Source: SIG480 sp045595365
Lineage (GTDB): Bacteria > Bacillota > Clostridia > Oscillospirales > JAAYXM01
DNA length: 5,746 nt
Direction of reading: 5' to 3'
Assembly: GCA_045595365.1 (NCBI GenBank)
Contig: JAZOAI010000009.1
Span: 1-5,746, forward strand
How positions within the stretch are numbered: the stretch's first letter is position 1; every line of letters begins with the position of its first letter. This document shows positions 1 to 5,525 of the stretch, piece by piece. A program made the translations under genes and the position numbers. The notes beneath the pieces were generated by a model. That model did no database searches. It was not told where the DNA came from and worked only from the letters and a program-made list of their open reading frames with translations.

Positions 1-648
1 GACAGGTTTTGGGACAGTTACCAACAGAACGGAAACAGAAAGACATACCAAGGCGCATTTGCGGGTGGAGGTTGGAACAATGCAAACCTTAAGCCGAAAT
101 ACACATTTGGTAGCCCGACAAACTGTGCTTTTATGTTTTACGCTTCGGGTTTTGTCGGAGATTTGGCACAGTATCTTGAGGACTCAGGAATTACTCTTGA
201 CACATCAAAATCAGTTAATATGTCAAGCTTTGCAAACTCTGCACAATACATTACGAGATTTGGGGTAATAGACGCAACTTCCGCAAACACATCCAACTCA
301 GGTAATCTATTCTCTTATTGTATGGCACTCGAAAAAATAGACAAGTGGGTAGTAAGCGAAGCGACAAACATAGGGACATTAACATCTTGTTCAAAGTTGA
401 CGAGCCTTACCATAGAGGGAGCTATCGGGCAGAATGCTAATTTTAAGGATTCACCACTAAACAAAGAGAGTATTACAAGTGTGGTTACTCACCTGTCTGA
501 CACAGCTACAGGCAAGTCAATGACCTTCAAGAAAACTGCCGTTGACAAAGCATTTGAAACGAGCGAGGGTGCGAATGACGGAAGCACATCGGCAGAGTTC
601 GCGGCGCTTGTCGCAACAAAGCCAAACTGGACTATTACAATGATTTAA
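1..648 (+). CDS. Phage leucine-rich-repeat surface/tail-associated protein, C-terminal part (5' end outside window)
   Basis: The frame is open from base 1 to the TAA at 646-648, giving at least 215 residues; no start can be assigned because the gene enters from the left edge. Seen: an aromatic, Asn/Gly-rich first part (FWDSYQQNGNR near residue 3), then BspA-like leucine-rich-repeat units at about residues 102-123 (LFSYCMALEKID) and 125-145 (LTSCSKLTSLTIEG), then a C-terminal cap at about 151-215 ending KPNWTITMI. Known from memory: this architecture recurs as the C-terminal module of LRR proteins in prophages and phages of gut Clostridia, usually joined to varied N-terminal parts. Inferred: an exposed adhesion or receptor-facing part of a tail-associated or capsid-decorating protein. 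The stop lies just before the SD of the next gene, so it probably shares its transcript. G+C is about 43% by hand count, somewhat lower than the portal gene, which fits modular exchange but is weak evidence. The domain call is fairly sure; the virion location is not. Confidence 0.8.
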   Translation, partial: DRFWDSYQQNGNRKTYQGAFAGGGWNNANLKPKYTFGSPTNCAFMFYASGFVGDLAQYLEDSGITLDTSKSVNMSSFANSAQYITRFGVIDATSANTSNSGNLFSYCMALEKIDKWVVSEATNIGTLTSCSKLTSLTIEGAIGQNANFKDSPLNKESITSVVTHLSDTATGKSMTFKKTAVDKAFETSEGANDGSTSAEFAALVATKPNWTITMI

Positions 649-650
649 GT

Positions 651-657
651 GAGGTGA
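651..657 (+). promoter_or_regulatory. Ribosome binding site deciding the start of the gp10-like gene
   Basis: GAGGTGA at 651-657 matches the anti-Shine-Dalgarno complement and lies 5 bases before ATG 663. An in-frame GTG at 654 falls inside this motif and has no SD of its own, so ATG 663 is preferred. The site begins 3 bases after the TAA of the LRR gene, suggesting translational coupling. Confidence 0.75.
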
Positions 658-662
658 AGCAG

Positions 663-2762
663 ATGACGAAGCTTTCAGCAATTTCAAAACCGGAGAGGAA
701 CACCGTCTATACAAAAAATTATCAGAGCTTCCTCGGGGTAGACTTTTCAAAAGATGCGTCAATGGTCGATGACAGACGGAGCCCTGATGCGGAGAATATT
801 ATCTCCGATCTTGACGGATTCCCCGAAAAAAGAGTTGGTTGGCGTGTTCTCAAAAACTTCGAGGGGAGAATAAACGGAATATTCACCTTTGGTGATATGC
901 ATAATCCTTCCACCGTAGTTCACGCGGGAGATGCGATATATAAGGTTCAGAACGGGGAAACAACGCAGATATATTCAGGGTGTGCAGATGCGCGCTCCTG
1001 CGGGAAGTACTTCAAAGGAAAACTCTGCATCTTAACCGGAAGTGAGTTTCTCGTGTTTGACGGGGAAAAGTGCATAAGGGCAGGTGAGTCGGAAGAAATG
1101 TATGCACCGATAACACATATACAAAGAGAAACGGTGAAAACCGGCGGCAGTTCTGAGGATCCTCGCAACAATCGGATATATGAAGATTGGGAAGATGAGG
1201 GAATCTGGCCCGACGGAGTCGAGAGAGGAAGCTCTCCTGAAAATGTCAAAATAAACCTTGTTTCGGGTAAAAGGACAAATACTTTTGAGTGGGACGGGAG
1301 CGGAAATCCGATGTTTGTTCTCGATGCAACTATTGCTCTCGGGACAAGAATTGTTATGCGATGTATAACAACGGGGCAAACGCTGTTCGATGTTGTTTTT
1401 TCTGAAGACCCTCATTACCTGGACGGTGTCTATCATGCAACGTCCTCCTTAACGGAAGAAAGCAAGAAACTTATTGACTACCGTACTGTGAGCGCAAGTT
1501 TTCTAAAGTGCTATCTCTGGCTGGGAAATTCAAAAAAGAATAACTGCGGATATATTATCTGCACGCCGAAGATTTCTGAGCTTACTGGCTATACACATAC
1601 CACCGGAGTGGACAACTTTTCGATAGAGTTTACGCATACGGTTGAGGGGTATGCCGAGAGGATAGACCGCTGTCGGTTTATGGACGTTTTTGAAAACCGC
1701 GTTTTCTTTTCGGGAAACCCCGATTATCCGAATGTTGACTGGTATTCGGGAGTTAACGACCCATTATTTGTGCCGGATATTAACTATACCGAGATTGGGC
1801 TTGATTCGAGTGAGATAATGGGATACCTAAGAACGGGGAACGAGCAGGCGATTTTAAAAAGCGATGGCGACGGCTCGACAATCTATATGAGAAGGTATCA
1901 GACCCTTTCCGACGGCAGCGTGATTTTCCCCGTCACTCAGGGAATAAGCGGGCTTGGTGCGGTGTCGAGGTCGATGACAACTTTTCTTGATGACCCCGTG
2001 TATCTCACAAGAAACGGAGTGTATGCAATAGCTCTGCAGGACATATCAAGTGAGCGCGCGCTTAACATCCGCTCGACCAGAGTAAACGGGAAGTTGCTTC
2101 TGGAGAAAAATCTTGAGGAAGTGGTTATGTGCGAATGGGAGGGGTATCTCCTCGTGTGCGTGAACGGAAGATGCTTTGTTGCAGATGCGGCGCAGAAATC
2201 CTATTCCGGGAACAAGACCGGAACGTTTGAATACGAGTGGTACTACTGGACCAATATTCCTGCACGGGTTTTCGGCGAGGGAGAAGGAGTTTTGTACTTC
2301 GGAACGGAGGACGGACGGCTCTGCCGCTTCAATAACGACCTTACAGATGGGCGCGGAGGTCTTTTAAGCCGAGCATATTCAGACGACGGTGCGGCAATAT
2401 GTGCAAGGTGGTCAACCCCGCTCTCAGATGACGGCGACTTTATGCGCCTGAAAACTATGGTGAAGAAGGGGTCAGGGGTGTTTCTCAAAACCTACAACCG
2501 CTCGGGCGTTTCGGTATGCATAAGAACTGATGTAGAGTTTGAGCGTGAGATAAAAAACAAGAGCGCGGGGATATTCAATTTTGAAGATATTGACTTCTCC
2601 GATTTCACGTTTAACACCTCGCCCTATACTGTAGTTCCATTCAATTCAAAGGTAAAAAAGTACAAAGCAATTCAGATAATATGCAAAAATGAAAAGCTAA
2701 ACCACGCCTTCGGAATAGGCGGAATAACAAGAAAATATTTTTACGGAAAAACACACAAATAA
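663..2762 (+). CDS. Tail/DNA stabilization protein, P22 gp10-like (beta-propeller-type connector)
   Basis: Predicted 699 residues from ATG 663; the upstream in-frame GTG at 654 is less likely because it lies inside the SD. Seen: an N-terminal segment typical of phage connector propellers, with RSPDAENIISDLDGF followed by PEKRVGW (about 39-60); many short Gly/Asp-turn beta strands (DGEKCIRAG, TEDGRLCRFNN); a central NRVFFSGNPDYPNVDWYSG (345-363); DDPVYLTRNGVYAI (443-456); and a C-terminal strand-rich part with IQIICKNEKLNHAFGIGGI (671-689). Known: P22 gp10 is a roughly 470-residue accessory factor that closes the portal channel after DNA packaging; metagenomic phage proteins of this look are usually annotated 'stabilization protein'. 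Inferred: this is the corresponding connector or tail-hub subunit, acting in the virion beneath the portal. It is clearly longer than gp10, with a loop-rich, acidic stretch around residues 150-210 and probably extra domains. No signal peptide or membrane span. The gap to the next gene is 17 bases. It could instead be another beta-propeller tail protein; the structural role is more certain than the exact equivalence. Confidence 0.75.
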   Translation: MTKLSAISKPERNTVYTKNYQSFLGVDFSKDASMVDDRRSPDAENIISDLDGFPEKRVGWRVLKNFEGRINGIFTFGDMHNPSTVVHAGDAIYKVQNGETTQIYSGCADARSCGKYFKGKLCILTGSEFLVFDGEKCIRAGESEEMYAPITHIQRETVKTGGSSEDPRNNRIYEDWEDEGIWPDGVERGSSPENVKINLVSGKRTNTFEWDGSGNPMFVLDATIALGTRIVMRCITTGQTLFDVVFSEDPHYLDGVYHATSSLTEESKKLIDYRTVSASFLKCYLWLGNSKKNNCGYIICTPKISELTGYTHTTGVDNFSIEFTHTVEGYAERIDRCRFMDVFENRVFFSGNPDYPNVDWYSGVNDPLFVPDINYTEIGLDSSEIMGYLRTGNEQAILKSDGDGSTIYMRRYQTLSDGSVIFPVTQGISGLGAVSRSMTTFLDDPVYLTRNGVYAIALQDISSERALNIRSTRVNGKLLLEKNLEEVVMCEWEGYLLVCVNGRCFVADAAQKSYSGNKTGTFEYEWYYWTNIPARVFGEGEGVLYFGTEDGRLCRFNNDLTDGRGGLLSRAYSDDGAAICARWSTPLSDDGDFMRLKTMVKKGSGVFLKTYNRSGVSVCIRTDVEFEREIKNKSAGIFNFEDIDFSDFTFNTSPYTVVPFNSKVKKYKAIQIICKNEKLNHAFGIGGITRKYFYGKTHK

Positions 2763-2779
2763 GAAAGGATGATAAAACT

Positions 2780-3634
2780 ATGACAACACAGACAATTTAT
2801 CAGAACCCGCAGGGAAAAAACGAAGTGGGGTACATTATTGACGGAAAAACATATAAAGACCAGGCGGGGACACAGCGAATCGACATTGGTTCCGTTGTCC
2901 CAACGCAGGGAGGAACATACCTCTTTACGGGTGCCGGCGGAGTTAAAACTCCGGGGAGCATCGCGCAGGATATTAAAAGCGGGTATGCCGCAGGGCAAGA
3001 GCATCTTGGGAACGCCTTTAATGCTCAGAAAAACGCAATCAACCTTGCAACACAGAATAAAACCCAAAACATCAACAGACAGAGGGAGCAGGCAAACCAA
3101 AGATATGCAGATGCAAACAGAGGCGCATATCAGGCGTATGTTCAGGCATCAAACCCGTATGGTGTCGCGGAGGAGCAGCGCGCGCGGCTCGGGCTTTCAA
3201 ATTCGGGATATGCAGAAAGCTCAAAGATGCAGCTTGCAAACACATATCAGCAGGCGCTAGCGCAAAACGCAAGGGACAAGAACGAATATTTAAACGAGCT
3301 TGACAATGCTCTCCGCGAAGCGCAATATCAGGGGGACATTGAGCTTGCAAACGCTATTGCTCAGTATGAAAACCTTGTCTATAAGCACGGAATTGAAGCG
3401 GCAGAGGCTATTGCAAAACAGGAGAATCTCGCGTTCGAGGCAGGGCTGAATATGAATAAGGATGCGTACACCCGCTATCTGGAGGAACGCGACTATGCAG
3501 ATGCACGAGATGATGAGATGTGGAAGAGAGCATACAGCCTCGCCCAAACGGGCTTTTCCAATGCGGAGATTGCTCGGATTCTCGGTGTCAGCGAGAGTGA
3601 GCTTGCCAGTGTCGTAGAGAGGAGAACACGATGA
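2780..3634 (+). CDS. Ala/Gln-rich helical phage protein of unknown function (probable virion or assembly protein)
   Basis: Predicted 284 residues from ATG 2780, with AAAGGA (2764-2769) 10 bases upstream. I recognise the type but not a function. Seen: a small N-terminal part rich in Gly and beta-like strands (residues 1-60, with IIDGKTYKD and TYLFTGAGG); then a long, mostly helical region (about 61-255) rich in Ala, Gln, Asn and Tyr, including GLSNSGYAESS (138-148); two near-copies of an 18-residue unit (188-205 and 206-223); a very charged stretch (YLEERDYADARDDEMWKR, 233-250); and a C-terminal helix-turn-helix-like segment (258-280). Known from memory: Ala-rich helical proteins with a similar GLxNSG motif lie among structural genes of many Clostridia phages. 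Its position between the gp10-like and portal genes suggests a minor virion, ejection or connector-associated protein; this is inference. No membrane span, signal peptide or enzyme motif is visible. Its TGA overlaps the next gene's start by 4 bases (ATGA), implying coupled translation. Confidence 0.8.
   Translation: MTTQTIYQNPQGKNEVGYIIDGKTYKDQAGTQRIDIGSVVPTQGGTYLFTGAGGVKTPGSIAQDIKSGYAAGQEHLGNAFNAQKNAINLATQNKTQNINRQREQANQRYADANRGAYQAYVQASNPYGVAEEQRARLGLSNSGYAESSKMQLANTYQQALAQNARDKNEYLNELDNALREAQYQGDIELANAIAQYENLVYKHGIEAAEAIAKQENLAFEAGLNMNKDAYTRYLEERDYADARDDEMWKRAYSLAQTGFSNAEIARILGVSESELASVVERRTR
3341..3448 (+). repeat. Two tandem 18-residue helical units in the Ala/Gln-rich protein
   Basis: Residues 188-205 (ELANAIAQYENLVYKHGI) and 206-223 (EAAEAIAKQENLAFEAGL) align without gaps with 9 identical positions, including E, A, AIA, ENL and G. 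A weaker, shorter relative, ELDNALREAQYQGDI, lies just before at 173-187. Eighteen residues equal five alpha-helical turns, so equivalent side chains fall on the same helix face. The DNA copies are diverged, so this is an old duplication or a selected helical pattern, not a recent DNA repeat. Confidence 0.65.
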
Positions 3635-3840
3635 TGCTTTGGTGTTTGATTTTTATGATTGCAGGGGCGTTTATCTTCGGCGCAGGAATAGCTTTTGAAA
3701 ACGCTTTTTTAGCGCAGGATGACGATAAAGCTGTTGAAGAGAAAGAGGATGAGAAGGTTTCCCCGCTTGTACTCAGGCAGTGGGAGAACCTTCTCGGGTA
3801 TGACGGAAATGAACAGGAGGGATTCGATGAAAATATCTAA
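3631..3840 (+). CDS. Small single-span membrane protein with acidic tail, between phage connector genes
   Basis: Predicted 69 residues from ATG 3631, or 68 from the adjacent ATG 3634; GAGAGGAG at 3617-3624 is the SD, 6 bases before the first ATG. Seen: one hydrophobic segment at about residues 2-25 (LWCLIFMIAGAFIFGAGIAF), then an acidic stretch (DDDKAVEEKEDEK, 30-42) and a C-terminal SPLVLRQWENLLGYDG (44-59). I do not recognise a family. It overlaps the preceding gene by 4 bases and the portal gene by 14, and the dense packing plus good SD support real expression. Inferred: a membrane-anchored assembly factor or a virion component involved in DNA delivery. Holin-like behaviour is possible from size and topology, but the location away from any visible lysin and the conserved-looking QWENLLGYDG tail argue against it. 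There are no N-terminal basic residues or cleavable signal site, so orientation cannot be told. Confidence 0.7.
   Translation: MMLWCLIFMIAGAFIFGAGIAFENAFLAQDDDKAVEEKEDEKVSPLVLRQWENLLGYDGNEQEGFDENI
3815..3820 (+). promoter_or_regulatory. Ribosome binding site deciding the portal start
   Basis: AGGAGG at 3815-3820 lies 6 bases before ATG 3827, inside the end of the preceding small gene. It is the best SD near the portal frame. The frame is open further upstream to an ATG at 3719, but that extension would encode a basic stretch overlapping the small membrane gene and lacks a comparable SD. Confidence 0.85.
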
Positions 3841-5431
3841 AACTCCAAACGAGATATGGAACGAATATAACAAGGCGGTGTCATACAATCGCGGAATTGA
3901 GCTGTATGAGACGGTTCGGAAAAACGAAAACTTTTTCATCGGCAGGCAGTGGGAGGGGCTGAATGCCCCTGACCTTTCAAAGCCCGTGATAAACGTTTTG
4001 CGGCGCGTTGTAAACTACTTTATTTCTATGATTGTCGCTGATGATGTCGGAATCGCGTTCACCCCGTTTGTAAACAACGAAAAGCTCAGGAAAAAAGCGG
4101 AGATATGGTCGCGCGAGGTCGAGCGGGTTATAGAGCTTTCTCAGATAAAAGACAAAACACGCGATGTAATCCGCAACGCGGCGGTTGACGGCGACGGAGT
4201 TCTCTATTTCTACTTTGACAAGAACGGAGAAACGGGGGGGCTTGCAAAGGGGAGAATAGAGTGTGAGGTTGTTGACAACACAAACGTTCTTTTCGGAAAC
4301 CCCTATGTCTGCGATGTTCAGAAGCAGCCGTATGTAATTATCGAAACCCGCAGAAATGTTTTGGCAGTCCGTGATGAGGCGATGCGATGCGGTATGGATG
4401 AGAGCGAGGCGTCAGAGATTGTCCCCGATTCGGAATATGAAATGTATGACATAAGCCGAAAAAACGGCGGCGATGAGCTTGCGACCGTGCTTGTGAAGTT
4501 CTGGAAGGAAGACGGAGAAATCCACGCTTTAAAGACAACGCGAAACAAGATAATCAGAGAAGAGTGGAACACGGGATATACGAGATATCCGATTGCGGTT
4601 ATGCCCTGGGAGAAGGTCAAAAATTCCTATCACGGAGTCGCCGCGATAACAGGGCTTATTCCGAATCAGATAAGCATAAATCAGCTCTTTGCTATGGCGA
4701 TACACTCGGTTAAAGCAAACGCTTTCCCGAAGACGATTTATGATGCCACCAAAATTTCTGCATGGTCAAACAAGGTCGGCCAGGCAATAGGCGTTATAGG
4801 AAACCCGAACGAAGCGATTGCCTCGGCGTTCCGAGGGGCGGATATGTCAAATCAGGTGCTTGTTCTCATCGACAAGGTTATCCAATACACGCTTGAGTTT
4901 ATGGGCGCATCAGACGCGGCGCTCGGAAACATCAATCCCCAGAACACCTCTGCAATTATCGCGACACAGAAAGCATCTGCGATGCCTCTTGAGCTTCAGA
5001 AACTCGCTTATCGGAGATTTACTGAGGATTATGTGAGAATACTTGTCGATATGATGAGCGTGGATTATGGCCTGCGCGAGGTTCAGACGGAAGACAACGG
5101 AGAGATGGAGCTCTTTGATTTTGCGGCAGAGAAGAGCGGAGACCTTTCAATGAAAATTGACATAGGCTCGGCGGCGTACTGGAGCGAGCTTATGCAGGTT
5201 CAGACTATGGACAACCTCTTCGCAAAGGGAATTATATCCGATGTTGTTACATACCTTGAAGGAATCCCTGAGCAGTACCTCAGAAATAAAGGCAAAATTC
5301 TTGCAAAGCTCAAAAATGAGCAGGAGATGCAGTCAATGCAGAATGCGTCCGGCGCGCCCGGCGCGCCGCAGGCGGTGGGCCTGATGCCGCCTGCGCAGAA
5401 TCTCCCGGGAACGGCGCCACCGGTCATGTAA
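3827..5431 (+). CDS. Phage portal protein (P22-like/podovirus-type)
   Basis: Predicted 534 residues from ATG 3827, ending at TAA 5429-5431. The portal is the ring at one capsid vertex through which the terminase packages DNA and to which the tail attaches. Seen: an N-terminal helical part with NENFFIGRQWEGL (33-45) followed by PVINVLRRVVNYFISMI (53-69), a pattern common in portals; DGDGVLYFYFDK (121-132) in the wing-type beta region; a central helix with YHGVAAITGLIPNQISINQL (268-287); a stem/crown-type region with FMGASDAALGNINPQNTSAI (358-377) and then a helix (IIATQKASAMPLELQKLAYR); and a Gly/Ala/Pro-rich disordered tail (506-534). Known: portals around 500-550 residues with the GxxNPxNxSAI-type segment are typical of podovirus-like gut phages. 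The gene overlaps the small membrane gene by 14 bases. Unusually, it follows the gp10-like connector gene instead of preceding it. The low-complexity C-terminal tail coincides with strong RNA hairpin potential. The assignment is by recognisable pattern without a database search. Confidence 0.88.
   Translation: MKISKTPNEIWNEYNKAVSYNRGIELYETVRKNENFFIGRQWEGLNAPDLSKPVINVLRRVVNYFISMIVADDVGIAFTPFVNNEKLRKKAEIWSREVERVIELSQIKDKTRDVIRNAAVDGDGVLYFYFDKNGETGGLAKGRIECEVVDNTNVLFGNPYVCDVQKQPYVIIETRRNVLAVRDEAMRCGMDESEASEIVPDSEYEMYDISRKNGGDELATVLVKFWKEDGEIHALKTTRNKIIREEWNTGYTRYPIAVMPWEKVKNSYHGVAAITGLIPNQISINQLFAMAIHSVKANAFPKTIYDATKISAWSNKVGQAIGVIGNPNEAIASAFRGADMSNQVLVLIDKVIQYTLEFMGASDAALGNINPQNTSAIIATQKASAMPLELQKLAYRRFTEDYVRILVDMMSVDYGLREVQTEDNGEMELFDFAAEKSGDLSMKIDIGSAAYWSELMQVQTMDNLFAKGIISDVVTYLEGIPEQYLRNKGKILAKLKNEQEMQSMQNASGAPGAPQAVGLMPPAQNLPGTAPPVM
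5351..5368 (+). repeat. Tandem 9-base GC repeat coding Gly-Ala-Pro twice in the portal tail
   Basis: GGCGCGCCC at 5351-5359 and GGCGCGCCG at 5360-5368 encode GAP-GAP (portal residues 509-514). Each contains the 8-base palindrome GGCGCGCC, so the pair can also fold as a 7-bp all-G/C hairpin with a 3-base loop (5351-5367). It probably arose by slippage in a disordered tail that tolerates length change. Confidence 0.7.
5367..5395 (+). other. GC-rich inverted repeat near the 3' end of the portal gene
   Basis: CGCAGGCGG (5367-5375) pairs perfectly with CCGCCTGCG (5387-5395), giving a 9-bp stem with an 11-base loop. It lies inside the coding sequence for the Pro/Gly/Ala-rich tail. It could slow ribosomes or protect the mRNA 3' end, or could simply follow from GC-rich low-complexity codons. 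Confidence 0.5.
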
Positions 5432-5444
5432 CAGTTGCGGCAAA

Positions 5445-5471
5445 GTGCAGGGGGGAGTCTTCCCCCTGCAC
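5445..5471 (+). terminator. Strong intergenic hairpin after the portal gene; possible terminator or RNA-stability element lacking a U-tract
   Basis: GTGCAGGGGG (5445-5454) pairs perfectly with CCCCCTGCAC (5462-5471), extended inward by one G-U and one A-U pair, leaving a 3-base loop. It begins 13 bases after the portal stop. On the + strand it is followed by GAAAAAGGG, not a run of T, and the opposite strand also lacks a clear T-run after it, so intrinsic termination is doubtful. It may be a weak or factor-assisted terminator, a processing site, or a block to 3' exonucleases that raises portal-operon mRNA stability relative to downstream genes. Confidence 0.5.
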
Positions 5472-5481
5472 GAAAAAGGGA

Positions 5482-5510
5482 TTTACAAAAAGAGGAAAAT
5501 ATAATATGAT
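5482..5510 (+). promoter_or_regulatory. Possible sigma-70/sigma-A promoter before the last gene (weak case)
   Basis: TTTACA (5482-5487) and TATGAT (5505-5510) are 17 bases apart and each matches the -35 or -10 consensus at 5 of 6 positions. The expected transcription start, near 5517, would fall inside the SD of the following gene, which argues against use. A perfect TATAAT at 5500-5505 has no good -35 at the proper distance and only 12 bases to TTTACA. The stretch may simply be the AT-rich leader of the TTG-start gene. Confidence 0.25.
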
Positions 5511-5518
5511 AAAGGAGG
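5511..5518 (+). promoter_or_regulatory. Ribosome binding site deciding a TTG start
   Basis: AAAGGAGG at 5511-5518 is the strongest SD in the window and lies 7 bases before TTG 5526. An ATG at 5506 in another frame reaches a stop after nine codons, and the TTG frame has an upstream stop (TAA at 5502-5504) with no other start codon before 5526. Confidence 0.75.
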
Positions 5519-5525
5519 AGAAAAC

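Noticed and set aside
59..268. Open frame with ATG inside the LRR gene, + strand, different frame
   Set aside because: It overlaps the recognisable LRR coding frame completely, has no good SD, and its translation shows no family pattern.
654..662. GTG at 654 as start of the gp10-like gene
   Set aside because: It lies within the GAGGTGA ribosome binding site that serves ATG 663 and would have no SD of its own.
2741..3100. Reverse-strand open stretch with hydrophobic translation
   Set aside because: It lies opposite two real + strand genes across their junction, lacks a convincing SD, and reads as an antisense shadow. Similar reverse-strand stretches at 1032-1436, 4318-4620 and 5200-5427 were dismissed for the same reason.
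3551..3622. Calling the 284-residue protein a transcription regulator from its HTH-like end
   Set aside because: The rest of the protein is a long Ala/Gln helical region with motifs typical of phage virion genes, and it sits inside the structural operon.
3719..3826. Upstream extension of the portal frame to ATG 3719
   Set aside because: It would overlap the small membrane gene by over 100 bases with a basic, non-portal-like sequence, while ATG 3827 has a perfect AGGAGG at ideal spacing.
3631..3840. Calling the small membrane protein a holin
   Set aside because: Size and one span would fit, but there is no lysin nearby, it lies between connector genes, and its Trp-containing acidic tail is not a known holin signature.
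5341..5431. The GC-rich end of the portal gene as an origin or packaging (cos/pac) site
   Set aside because: The sequence is fully explained as codons for a Gly/Ala/Pro tail with a slipped repeat, and no terminase gene or other packaging landmark is adjacent in the window.
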